Below are positions 20,509 through 31,565 of a stretch of DNA of 64,000 nt, piece after piece. The stretch comes from Hysterangium stoloniferum (taxonomy: Eukaryota; Basidiomycota; Agaricomycetes; Hysterangiales; Hysterangiaceae): the NCBI GenBank assembly GCA_015178975.1, contig WHVD01000091.1, positions 248,001-312,000 on the forward strand, written 5' to 3'. The translations under genes were made by a program, and so were the position numbers. Every line of letters begins with the position of its first letter. Positions within the stretch are counted from its first letter, which is position 1. The notes under the pieces were generated by a model. The model did not search any database. It saw only the letters and a program-made list of their open reading frames with translations, and was not told the origin of the DNA.

Positions 20509-21137
20509 TGTGAAGAGTGGTAGAAGTTCTAACTGTTCTATATACGAAGAATATCGACCGTTTAGGTACAATACCACAATGTATTGACTGTCTAAGTCTA
20601 ATACAGACCAAACATGTATTGACTACTTAGTTCAATACGGTAGAGAGAAGTAGCTATCTAAAGTAAGGTAGATAGCTAGAATGAATAAGTAGAATCGACT
20701 GTTAAGTGCGATTCTGGACGACTGCTCGAGTGCAAGTAGAGTAGTTAGAGAGTCAAATAATAGAGTAGCATGGATGTAGTCCACACAGGTTGAAATAAGG
20801 ATTGAGTTTCGACTGGTACAGTTCAAAACTCAGATTGAATGAGTAGCTAAAGCCCGTCTGTGACGGTCGAGATGATACACCAATCACAACTTACAGGACA
20901 CTAACAGGTGTCTGAGTAAGTCATGGTTGTGGTGTAAAAGTGTCTGAGTTCTAAACTACGGGCACTAGAATACATAGGTCTGGCGTGTGTGCACCCACAA
21001 GAGTCGATGTACTGCATACATAGGTCGTCGAACTAATTATAGATATAATAAAAGAGAGAAAATAGAAATAATAAAGGAGATATAGTAAGAGCTCATCCGA
21101 CTATATTTCCTGAGTGTATTTCGCCATACCTTTCACA
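20509..21137 (-). repeat. LTR-G, 3' LTR of a minus-strand element
   Basis: 629 bp, the same length as 36711-37339 and 57937-58565. On the minus strand it starts TGTGAAAGGTATGGCG and ends CTCTTCACA. It is preceded on that strand by CCTGGGGGGCAC, a polypurine tract, so it is the 3' LTR of the ORF3 fragment to its right. Confidence 0.9.
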
Positions 21138-23604
21138 GTGCCCCCCAGGTCGAAGAGCTATGTCAAAGAAGATGTCGAAGGACGCTTGGAACTCCTCCCC
21201 ATGCATCCTGCGATGAACCCCCAAGGTGTAGGATAGCGTTGCCCCAGGCAAGATGCTTGGCACGAAAGGAAAGAGCAATGTCCTCCCACCTCGAAGCGTC
21301 ATTGGCGGATGTCAACCCATCCAGTTTTTGGATTGACGAGACCCAACAACCGTAGGCCTTCTGGCGCGTTCGAATTATGGCGCGAACGTGATCAGCGGAA
21401 GCGTCAGTACTACAGGCAATGAGAGGGGGTCGAGGGTGTAGTGATGACGGGGTAGGAGTGATGAGTGGTGTGGAGCTCATGTCTCCCCCAGGGGGGATTC
21501 CTCTCGAGGTGTCTGAATCCGGCAACAGTTGCTCCAACAAGTCAACGAGGTCCACTGCAGAGTGGGTTGGTGTGTGGTCAGGAAGAACACGAGAAGAGTT
21601 GACAAGTAAGGACCGAAACATGGACAGTTCCACCCGTTTGATATCCTCCGCTAAACGCAGCTGTTCCTCAGGGTCATTGATGCATAGATAAAATGCACTC
21701 ATGCGGTCTGACAACATGAGAGACCCGCTATACCCCTGGGTATGCCCTTTAAGAAGGGAGTGCCGCAGGGTTGGTCCCAGTCGTGTTAATGTGCATCCCA
21801 CGGTGAAGATGTCGGAGGGGTAATTAATGGATATGCGCATCCAACTTGACTGGAAGGGACGGGAGGGGCCAGCCGTATCCTCAAAGTGGAGGGGAGAGGA
21901 CGGCTGCGGCAGGGAGAGGACGGCTGCGGCAGGGAGAGGACGGCTGCGGCAGGGAGAGGACGGCTGCGGCAGGGAGAGGACGGCTGCGGCAGGGAGAGGA
22001 CGGCTGCGGCAGGGAGAGGACGGCTGCGGCAGGGAGAGGACGGCTGCGGCAGGGAGAGGACGGCTGCGGCAGGGAGAGGACGGCTGCGGCAGGGAGAGGA
22101 CGGCTGCGGCAGGGAGAGGACGGCTGCGGCAGGGAGAGGACGGCTGCGGCAGGGAGAGGACGGCTGCGGCAGGGAGAGGACGGCTGCGGCAGGGAGAGGA
22201 CGGCTGCGGCAGGGAGAGGACGGCTGCGGCAGGGAGAGGACGGCTGCGGCAGGGAGAGGACGGCTGCGGCAGGGAGAGGACGGCTGCGGCAGGGAGAGGA
22301 CGGCTGCGGCAGGGAGAGGACGGCTGCGGCAGGGAGAGGACGGCTGCGGCAGGGAGAGGACGGCTGCGGCAGGGAGAGGACGGCTGCGGCAGGGAGAGGA
22401 CGGCTGCGGCGGGGGGCTGCGAATGGGGTGGGCTGGGGGGGGGTCAATGACAAGGGGCTCGTCGGCCTGAGTATTGGTTCTTCGTTTCCCTTTTGCTTTT
22501 TCACTTAAGGGGGGAGGCTCCTGGAAGACTTCCATTGCTGGGGGGGGTTCCTTGGAGACGTCTGTGGCTGAGAGAGGCACCTCGAGAACTTCCTCCATAG
22601 GCATTGCGAGAACTTCCAGGATAGGGTGATCAATATCCATTAATGTATCGTTAGGATGCTGAATGGGGCTTCCCAGAGAAATGCAAGGGGAGTAGGGAGA
22701 GGCGGGCGGTGGGCTCCGCGTTGTCAAGGAAGTGAGGGGAATGTTAGACACCACAGGGACCAAAGGCGGCGGAGTAGAGTGGGAGGCGACAAGAGGGTCA
22801 GGTGACGTGCGGAGGGGTGAGATTGGCTGCAGTGCTGGAGAAGGCTTGGGTATGGATGAGGACGGTGATATAAGGGAATGTCCTGCGAAGGGGAGGGGTA
22901 GTGGTATAGGGGGAAGAGAAGGCAGCTCGGTGGATGGAACAAGACTTCCCGGTAACTCTGAAAAGGGTGTAAAGCGCTGTAATGTGGGTACGGAAGAGAC
23001 CGGCGGAGGTGGAGGGAGATGAGAGGAACTGGATGGGGTTGCAGAGTCTGCTGGACGATACCCTCTCCAAACTCTGATGGAAGTTGGTAGCTTTCATCAT
23101 TGGTTAGGATCACTTGTGAAGAAGTGAATGTTGTCAGGGAGTAGGAAACCTTCATGGCAGTCAGCACCGAGGTACTTGCTGTTGTAGGCGGGGTAGCGAG
23201 ATTGGTCGTCCTCCGAGTCAGATGAAAGATCACCGGGCCCCATCCGGTAGGTCCATTCCTGAGGTCCACGTTGTGAAGGGGGTCTGGGAGGTAGTGCAAC
23301 TCCATCTCCTCGTCGCAATGCAATGCTTTGTAATTTGATCCTTCGTACTTTGTGCCAATCGTAGAAGGTAACCCCATCTTTTCCTTTCCTACCTTTTTGT
23401 CCTACACTCCGAACACATGGCGTGCCCCCATCGCTGCAATCCGTCTCAGCGAAATCCGTCCATTTATGACCCGAAGGGGGAGCGATGATTGAAGGATTAT
23501 CGTGCCCTTCCATTCTCCTCCATTCCTGCCGTGTCCACCTTGAAGGGACATTATCCCTAGCCCCCATCCTCCACTGTCCTTCCAAGTACTCCTCTCTCCT
23601 CTTC
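21138..23604 (-). pseudogene. LTR-G element ORF3, C-terminal part with an expanded array
   Basis: Minus-strand remains of the accessory ORF also seen at 27945-29380 and 58566-60532. In order: basic region (EEYL-type junction lost), WTDFAETDCSDGGTPCVRS, an acidic DLSSDSEDDQSRYPAYNSKY segment, Pro/Ser-rich linker, DTLMDIDHPILEVLAMPMEE, a Lys-rich SEKAKGKRRTN, the array, then a C-terminal helical part (INYPSDIFTVGCTLTRLGP; RAIIRTRQKAYGCWVSSIQ; AWGNAILHLGGSS). The sense frame shifts between pieces. The right end is cut by LTR-B at 23605. Role unknown. Confidence 0.65.
21892..22410. repeat. Perfect 20-bp tandem array, about 26 copies
   Basis: Unit CGGCTGCGGCAGGGAGAGGA repeated without visible change over 519 bp. 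The paralogous copy at 59310-59345 has a single, diverged unit, so the array expanded within this copy. On the minus strand three units encode a 20-residue Pro/Ser/Arg period. Confidence 0.97.
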
Positions 23605-24424
23605 TGTTAGGATACACACACAGGCCGGGTTTCCGGAGAAACCCGCGGGATATCCGGTAGGACTTGGCTTCAGCTTATAGGCTGCACCCTCGCTAGATCG
23701 TGTTGTCCAATTTCAAACGGACGGATGGGGATCCCGGGGAATCCGGGCGGGGTTTGTGGGTCGTAAGTCGTAAGTCGAGGGTCGTGGGTCGTGAGTCAAG
23801 TTGGTTGAGAGAGATAGATGCACCAGAGCCCGTGGGCTCCGACTAGTGCGAGCGATGTGAATTGAGTAAGGTTTTAGAGCGGAAAATATTATTAGATTAC
23901 TGGGGGGAATCTAAGCTAATTTTCTGACTGGATTGTATGTACAACATCTGCCAGTTTATATAGACTGTGGAATGCATGACATACCAAATCCAGGAATAAC
24001 GAAACGAGAACTAACAAAACATGAAACGGGAATAGTAAACACCAAATTGGTGTTAGGAACGGAACGGAACGGAGCGGAGTCCGAATCGTGACAAAGCATA
24101 ACCCATAACGGGAAACAGAGTGGGAGCGGAGTCCTAAATCATGACAGGTCATTTGACTAAAACGGGAACGGGGCTCGATTAGAGCGGTGACGGGATTCTA
24201 AGTGGGGACCGGTGACTGATGCGTGGGACGAAGACGGACATAGACAGAGACAGAGTCCGGGGGAAGTCCGGTGACTGATATGTGTCGTAATGAGGTCGAA
24301 CGTAACGAGTCTTGACATAACGGAGTCCGGGCGGGAAATCCTATAAACAGACGATTGGTGCTTGTAGCGCGTGGGGGCGTACAGGTTAGTGCCCGGAGTC
24401 CGGTGGGATTGTCCGGTCGTAACA
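23605..24424 (-). repeat. LTR-B, full length
   Basis: 820 bp; on the minus strand TGTTACGACCGG to ATCCTAACA. The flanking pentamers TCTTC and GGCGT do not match, and there is no polypurine tract or primer site next to it. It is therefore a solo LTR left by recombination between different copies. Confidence 0.88.
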
Positions 24425-25130
24425 GGCGTATAGGTACGACGCATGGTGGTGGGTGCGGTTTGAGAGTACGCACAACTGTGCACAACTACGCTGCACAAGT
24501 GCGTGCAACCGCGCTACACGAGTGTGCACAACTGCAAGTGCACAAGTGCACGGTGTGGGTACGGATGTGCGCGACGTGGACGTGGCACATGTGCACGGCG
24601 CGTGGGTTGTGGTGCATGTGTGCGGGGTGTGAACGGGGGGTGTGCATGTGGGATGTAAAGGTGGTGCGTGTGCGTGACGTGTGGACGTGCGTGTGCATAA
24701 CGTGTTGATGTGCGTGCGCACGATGCGTGGAGGTGCATGCACACGCATGGCGTGTGGATGGGGGGCGTGTGTGTGGGGTGTAGAGGTGGTGCGTGTGTGC
24801 GACGTGTGGACATGCGTGCACATGACACGTTGATGTGCATGCGCACGACATGTGGAGGTGCGCACACACGCTTGGCACGTGGATGTGGTGCACGCGTGTG
24901 GGGCATGGACATGGTGCATGCACGTGGGGCGTAGATGTGGTGTGCGCACGTGGGGCATGGATGTGGGTGCACCGCATGAGTGGATGAGTGCACTGGGGCA
25001 CGAGTGGATGAGTGCACCGGGGTGCTGCGTGGGTGTGCAAGCGTACCACACAAGCACACCACACAGATACGCAGGTGCACCTTGTGGGTGCGCTGCATAG
25101 GTGCGGGCGTAAGGGTGTGGCACAGAGGAC
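24425..25130. repeat. GTG/CAC-rich low-complexity tract
   Basis: Long run of alternating purine-pyrimidine words (GTGCGTGTGCG, CATGCGCACG, GTGTGGACGTGCG) with an imperfect period of about 120-125 bp between 24660 and 24920. Open frames on both strands are His/Cys/Val-rich by-products. Confidence 0.75.
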
Positions 25131-25715
25131 AAGGATGAACTCATGCTTACCACTGAACAAGAAAAGCAGCTGCAGCAACAAAATGCAGTCATCTGCCAAT
25201 GCCGTCACTGACCTGGATCTGGATGATGGCAGTGATATGGTTATGCACAGCTACCTTGAGGAAATCGATGCTGAGAAGTGGACTCAGGCCTACTTTCAAA
25301 GAGCCATCCCATGGCGAAGTGCTATGCAGCGCGGCGAAGACATTAACATCAGTCATTCGAGTACTCCGTGATAATGAAGGTCCTGCGCATGGATGTGGGT
25401 GTACGGCGCGTGGTGCGTGGGTGCATAGGTGTGGGCTGTATAGGGGAAGGTGCATATGGATCGTCACCGATGGAACAGTCGAGAGCTGCATGCAGTACAT
25501 GAGCATGTAGCTTCATAGAGATGGGTTACTGCTACATGTCAGTGCTAAGGCTTACCTGGTCCTTCCAAACGATGAGGAGATGGGGTGAGGTTGACAGTCG
25601 AGTACGACAGAGTAAAAGACTGACCTCCAAAACTTGTGGACACATGTGGATGCATGGCCGTGTCACCTCACCATCTCAACCTTCAACGTCATCTACTCTT
25701 AGCCTTCCCCTCTGC
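25131..25715. other. Unassigned segment with a short unrecognised frame
   Basis: A plus frame at about 25195-25371 reads DLDLDDGSDMVMHSYLEEID then AEKWTQAYFQRAIPWRSAMQ. It is of ordinary composition and might be an exon remnant. No homology recognised and no splice context secured. Confidence 0.25.
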
Positions 25716-25907
25716 TAAAGCTTCGTACTGAAATAGTCGAAGCTCTGTTCTTCTAAGCCTTTCAACTTACAGGTTCAGCACAAACTGTTCAACAAGGTCC
25801 TTCCTCAGGGTTAAAGCTTCGCACTGAAATAGTCGAAGCTTTGCCTTTCTGACCTTCGCAACTTACAGGTTCAGTGCAGCACACAGTGTTCAATGAGGTA
25901 CAATGGG
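25716..25907 (+). repeat. 96-bp direct duplication
   Basis: Two diverged units starting TAAAGCTTCG(T/C)ACTGAAATAG at 25716 and 25812. Confidence 0.8.
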
Positions 25908-26339
25908 TCTCACTTTCACAGCACCAACATCTCCCTCCCTGAGCTGCATGTTCACTTGACGGCTTTATGGGTACACAAGGGCATTGCATGGGTACGCAAG
26001 TACGCGACCGCATGACCACGCTGCACAAGTGCACGACTGCGCGATGGTGCAACTGCAAGAGTTCACGACCGCACAACCGCACTGCACGGGTGTGCGACGG
26101 CGCAACTGCGCAACTGTGCAACAGCGTGACGGTGCGACTGCACGACGGTGCGACTGCGCGATGATGCAACTGTGCGACTGGGCTACATGAGTGCGCAACT
26201 TGTGCTACACGGGTGCACAAATGTGGTGTGGGGGCACAGCTTGAAGATACTCTACATCGAGGCGCTCGTAGCTCACGGGCTGCACAACACCATGCCTCAA
26301 TGACCTCACCGATGGATGCTGACTTCTAATGGAATTCAC
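25908..26339. other. GCAACTGCGC-rich low-complexity region
   Basis: 25960-26200 is built from short words such as GTGCGACTGC, GCAACTGCGC and CACGACGGTG. No gene seen. Confidence 0.5.
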
Positions 26340-27471
26340 GAGCCATGTCAACATGCTCGTCGTTTGTGGTCGAATTTGCGAGTTGCGTCAATGTGCTCAT
26401 CACTTGCAGTCAAATTCATGAGTGTGCTTCTCACACATGTCGACGTGCCTGTAGCCCTCTGGTTGTGCAACACCATACCCTGACAATGTCTCACCAACAG
26501 ACAGGGACTCTTTCCCCTTCACCCCTTTCACTTTCGATTTCAGTTCATGTGCTTTTGTTAGGCATAGCGACGACACGCATTTTCGATAGGCGTGACTTGT
26601 GATGTCAAATTCGGCTGCAACAGGGGCAGGAAAAGTGGTTATGTGCCAGTGTTGGGATTTTGGAGCGAGGAATGCGTACACACCCAACTCAAGTACCGTA
26701 TTCGGGTTCATTATTACAATCGTACTGAACTCAGTCGATTTCGTGATTTGTTCTTTTTTTCCTCCGGACTTGCCCACCTACTCGCAGCATTTCTGGACAC
26801 TTTCTAGACCTACCATGGGCTAGACCTTTTGGGAACACAGACTGGTGCACAATAATGGTTAATTTGCGAGATCGTGGTGGAATCACAATATCACAAAGTG
26901 GGGGGCGGTATAGGGGGTATAGGGTATACATCCTGGCATGCTGCTAGGTCCCATAGACTAGCAGCATGGAAAGATCCTAATCCCGAGTCTTACACTATCT
27001 CGCCACAGCAAAGCATCATAAACCTCCTCCAGTACTCATTTAAGGAGGAGGAGATTCCGATGGACTCTAATGATAGCTTACCCTCCTAACCCCAAGATGC
27101 ACTGCCCAACGAGTTACATGACAGTCTGTCTGCCTACAGGACATCTACTATGAGGAATGCCTCGTGTCCTGGAAGGAGACAATGTGGCAGTGTCTAGAAG
27201 GCTATCAAGTAGTCCATTTGCTGTTCGAGGACTGAAGGAGTACTCGACTAGGGACTGAAGGAAAAGAATGGATCTATTTTTTCCCCCTTCCCTTCCCTCC
27301 CTTTTGCCACATCGACATCTTTCCTTACTGCCCATAAACCCACCAACCTCTCTTCGAATACTGGGGTCTCGGCACCTTGCAGTTTGGGGGGCTCTACACA
27401 AGACACCTGGGGGGGCATCCCCGAAGCTTTCCAGAACTTCGTATAGCACATCCCTTCGAACTGGGGGGCAC
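26340..27471 (+). repeat. Repeat D, copy 2: 3' internal part of an LTR-F element
   Basis: Uninterrupted paralogue of 6895-7047, 9089-9674 and 16916-16955. It ends GAACTGGGGGGCAC, a polypurine tract abutting LTR-F. The frame conserved with copy 1 (ARSHRLAAWKDPNP; SIINLLQYSFKEEEIPMD) ends at 27089. The final 330 bp include a pyrimidine-rich block and no open frame. Confidence 0.7.
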
Positions 27472-27944
27472 TGTGAGGAGTATGCTTTTACCACAGTTTC
27501 ATTGTGGTAAAACACTCCTTTTATTTTATTTATATTTTACATATTCTATTCATATTTTTCTATCTTTCATATTCTTCGAATATTGCATATTTCATTAGTT
27601 CGAAGCATTGTGTATACTTGTGGGTGCACTCAGCACCAATTAGAACTCAGACACACTTTAACCCAAGAACCACCACTCGTAAGACACAAACTAGGTCTAC
27701 TACGAGCAGTGATCAGGGTAACGTGTCAGCTACTACATAAGTAGCAGTATCTGAACTACTGAACACTTCTGGCCTTGAACTGTAATAGTCGAGGCTCCAC
27801 TCGAACCATCACACTTGTTGACTCCTTCGTCATCTTGTGCTCATTCTCTCACTTTCTCTTATATTGCACCGAATAGGTCAATATCCTTTTCTTCTACTCA
27901 TTTCTTCGTATATAGAATGGTCTGAACTTCTACCACTCTTCACA
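27472..27944 (+). repeat. LTR-F, 3' LTR
   Basis: 473 bp, TGTGAGGAGTATGC to CTCTTCACA, matching 46068-46544. It follows a polypurine tract, so it is a 3' LTR. The sequence to its right belongs to a different, minus-strand LTR-G element, so the junction is a breakpoint. Confidence 0.88.
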
Positions 27945-29380
27945 GGTGGACTCCGCATTGTCAAGGAAGTGAGGGGAATGTTAGACACCGCAGGGACCAA
28001 AGGCGTCGGAGTAGAGTGGGAGGCGACGAGAGGGTCAGGTGACGTACGGAGGGGTGAGATTGGCTGCGGTGCTGGAGGAGGCTTGGGTATGGATGAGGAC
28101 GGTGATATAAGAGAATATCCTGTGAAGGGGAGGGGTAGTGGTATAGGGGGAAGAGAAGGCAGCTCGGAGGATGGTACAAGACTTCCCGGTAGCTCCAAAA
28201 AGGGTGTAAAGTGCTGTAATGTGGGTATGGAAGAGACCGGCGGAGGTGGAGGGAGATGAGAGGAAGTGGATGGGGTTGCAGAGTCTGCTGGACGATACCC
28301 TCTCCAAAATCTGATGGAAGTTGGCAGCTTTCGTTGTTGGTTAGGATCACTTGTGAAGAAGTGAATGTTGTCAGGGAGTAGGAAACCTTCATGGCAGTCA
28401 GCACTGAGGTACTTGCTGTCATAGGCGGGGTAGCGAGATTGGTCGTCCTCTGAGTCAGATGAAAGATCACCGGGCCCCATCCGGTAGGTCCGTTCCTGAG
28501 GTCCACGTTGTGAAAGGGGTCTGGGAGGTAATGCAACTCCATCTCCACGTCGCAATGCAATGCTTTATAATTTGATCCTTCATACTTTGTCCCAATTATA
28601 GAAGGTGACCCCATCTTTCCCTTTCCTACGTTTTTGTCCTACACTCTGAACACATGGCGTGCCCCCGTCGCTGCAATCCGTTTCAGCGAAATCCATCCAT
28701 TTATGACCCGAAGGTGGAGCGATGATTGAAGGATTATCGTGCCCTTCCATTTTCCTCCATTCCTGCCGTGTCCGCCTTGAAGGGACATTATCCCTAGCCC
28801 CCATCCTCCGCTGTCCTTCCAAGTACTCCTCTCTCCTCTTCCGTTTAAGCGTTTTCAATTCCTCCTGAACCTGCGTGGAGAAAGCCTCAGACTGCCGTTT
28901 CTTTTTGATCTCCTCTTCGGTAGAAGGGAAAATACTACGAGAAGGTGGTGGGGTTTCGCTCCATGTTCCCGAGGGAGCCCCCCAAGTATCAGAGGACCAT
29001 GGTGCAGCTTTTGAAACGGAGTCCATCCGCGTAGGATTCGTGGACGATGAGGTCTCCTCCATGCGCTCGACAGTTTCTGTTCGAGGTGATGGGGCAGAAG
29101 GAACTGTAGTTTGAGGTCGAGGTATCCTTTTAAAATTGGGAAATTGGGGTCTGGGAAGAGGAGCGTATGGAGTAAAGGCGGTTCCGTTCCCTGAGTTGGT
29201 GGATGTTCCCACGATGTCGCTCTGCGCAGCGGAGGGTATTGGCAAAGGCGTTCCAGAATTACTCGTGGAGTGCTCGACTTGTTCAGTGCGAGACGGCGTG
29301 GTAGAGGTATTAGTAGGTTGAGGTCACGGTATTCTTTTGAAGTTGGGGAACTTGGGTTTGGGTTGTTGCTCCTGCGACAT
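27945..29380 (-). pseudogene. LTR-G element ORF3, N-terminal part
   Basis: Opens MSQEQQPKPKFPNFKRIP about 200 bp after the chromodomain stop. A Pro/Thr/Ser-rich region with the word FPNFKRIPRPQ repeated is followed by a charged helical stretch (EEEIKKKRQSEAFSTQVQEE) and a basic KRKRREEYLEGQRRMG. Then come conserved HKWMDFAETDCSDGG and an acidic SSDSEDD segment before the truncation. In-frame stops include TGA where paralogous copies or the internal repeat have CGA. The same strand, order and sequence in three copies support a real accessory protein of the element. I recognise no domain. Confidence 0.65.
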
Positions 29381-29575
29381 AGTGTACTGATTAGAGAGGT
29401 TGACGTGGAGGGAAGAGATAGGGGGAATAAAATTTTCTTTAGTGAATTTACGTATTTTATATTAATTTCAAGCTCCACTCGGTTATTGAAGTGAAAGGCC
29501 AAGGGGGAAGAAAGTGGGGGGGTAGAGCTAGAAGTAGATAAACAGTGTTGTCGTTGTAAGGATGTGAAATGATCA

Positions 29576-31099
29576 TTAAATTCGATAAATAGTCTTGTAA
29601 GCTCTAAGAAGAGTGGGAGCATTACAAAGGTCATTGCCGTTTAACCAAGTGTCCTCCTCTGGTCCATATCCTTTCCATCGAACCTGGAAAAGGAGTCGAT
29701 TTCGATGCTTTTTGTGCCCTACTATTGCTTCTACTTCGTACTCCTCATCGTTACGATTGAGTTCTCGAGGGTTCTCGAGTAGCTCCTTGGATCCGAATTC
29801 CTTAGGGGAGAGGTGGTACTTTTTAAGATGGTCTCGATTAATCACTGGATGTAATTGATATTCCGAGGGAATGCAGAGTCGGAAGACTTGAGGATTGATC
29901 TTTTCCAAGACCTCAAATGGCCCTATCCGTCTTTGTACAGGTTTTCTTCCGGGTCCCTTGGCTTCGACGAGCTCGAGAGAATGGGGATTAATCAGAACAT
30001 AATCCCCCTCTGAGATATCTTCCACTAATCTCCGTCTCTTGTTGTAACTGCGAGCTTGGGTTTCTTGTGCTCGCGCGATCGAATCCCGCGCTGCTTCTCG
30101 GTGATTTTCCAATTCTAAGATCCATTGGTCGGCTACAGGGCTATCCAACAACTCTCTGGGGACCACAGGGTCGTCCCCTCCTAGACAGCTAGACATTCCT
30201 CTTGGTAAGTAGCCCATCAGCAAAAAGGCCGGTGCATAGCTTGTTGAGCTTTGAACCGTTGAATTGTAGGTATGAGCCACTACTTGAGTCCATTTAGACC
30301 ATTCCTCCTTCGAAGAGGCGCAGTACGCTCTGAGCATTTGCTCCACAATTGCATTAGCATTCTCCATTTGACTGTTGGTCTGAGGATGATGGGATGAGGA
30401 TACTGCAAGGGCACTTCTGTATACTTTGCAGACTTCTCTCCAGAACCTACAGGTCTATCTCTTGTCTCGATCACAGTTTATCCTTGAAGGCAGGCCGAAA
30501 GGAGCGGCTACTTTATTCACGAAGATTCGCGCGAATCCTTCTGCAGATAGATCTGAAGTAGTGGGTTCACAGATTAAGAAACGCGTGAGTTTATCCATGG
30601 TGACGAAGATGGCGGAATAACCACCCTCTGTAGAAGGAGGCAATCCGGTAATCAGGTCCATCGAGACAACCTCAAATGGCCTTAGGGGTACATCTGCGGG
30701 TCGAAGAGCTCCTTGTCGAGCGGAATGATCAATTTTAGTTTTCTGGCATATGTCGCAGCTGTGAGCGTACGCCACGCAGTCATGCAACATCCTCAGCCAG
30801 AAGAAACGGTCTTTCATCAGATTAAAAAGCCTGTGGCCGCCTGCATGAGCTCCTTCGAAAGGATTATCATGTATCAGCTTGAGTATGGTTGTCGTCATGC
30901 TGCTAGGAATGCAGATTCGACTTTTCCAGTCCAAATCTCGAAAGAACAATAGCTTATTCTTGCCGATAAAATAATGCGAAGGAGTGGCTACCATGTTTGG
31001 AGAAATGGGATCGGCGGTGTAATAATTCCTGAAGGCGGGATCTTTCTGGTATCCATCGTGAAGTTCCTTAGTGTAATTCTCATCGATCTCTATAAGCAA
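29576..31099 (-). pseudogene. LTR-G integrase and chromodomain
   Basis: From 31099: zinc-binding region (AHAGGHRLF ... HSCDICQKTK), then catalytic MDLITGLPPS (Asp) and INCDRD (Asp). A TAG at about 30457 breaks the frame. It resumes with SHHPQTNSQMENANAIVEQM (Glu), a C-terminal DNA-binding part with EGDYVLINPHSLEL, and a chromodomain YEVEAIVGHKKHRNRLLFQV then RWKGYGPEEDTWLNG, ending at 29576. Chromodomains of these elements bias insertion towards marked heterochromatin, which fits the nested-repeat landscape here. Confidence 0.92.
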
Positions 31100-31136
31100 T
31101 TGTGGATTCGAGAGAGTAAAATCCGCCTCATCAGTC

Positions 31137-31553
31137 TCATCGTTTCTGGGAAGGTTGTGTAAGTCCCATTTCGTTTGGGGGGACCTTTTCGACTGTTCCG
31201 ACAGGTTTGACTAACTCGTGATGAGTGAGAAAGACGGCCTTTTCCGCTGGTTTGTTCTCCCATAACGTCTCGTTGTCGTTCTGGTTATAAGAGTCCCCTA
31301 CGATTGGTAAGAGATCGTCTCTCGCGGGGCTAGCACAGTCAGGTACTCGAGGAAGTCTAGATAATGGGTCAACGTTGCTGTGTATCCGTCCTGCTCTATG
31401 TAGGATTTCCAGACCGGGGTATGCAGCGTATACCACCCCCCATGTGGCCAGTCTACGATCAGTATTCTCATAAGATCTGGCCCATTGTAACGCCGCATGG
31501 TCAGTGATCAAAAGGATATGTTCTCCCTCGATAAAGGGCTGGAAATGGACCAA
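31137..31553 (-). pseudogene. LTR-G RNase H, C-terminal part
   Basis: Reads HILLITDHAALQWARSYENT then LEILHRAGRIHSNVDPLSRL, the end of a Ty3/Gypsy RNase H and the linker to integrase. The N-terminal part with the first catalytic Asp (TDAS box) is absent between this and the RT, so an internal deletion of roughly 50 codons is inferred. A stop separates it from the RT frame. Confidence 0.85.
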
Positions 31554-31565
31554 TCCTTCTAGCAG

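Noticed and set aside
21827-22508. Plus-strand Gly/Arg-rich frames across the 20-bp array
   Set aside because: The array has no stop in any of several frames. The ORF3 frames belong to the minus strand, as the paralogues without the array show.
23605-24424. LTR-B here as the 5' or 3' LTR of a minus-strand element
   Set aside because: No polypurine tract or primer site adjoins it and the flanking pentamers differ.
24386-25208. His/Cys-rich frames of 194-268 codons on the minus strand
   Set aside because: Low-complexity TG/CA sequence gives several overlapping open frames with no recognisable motif.
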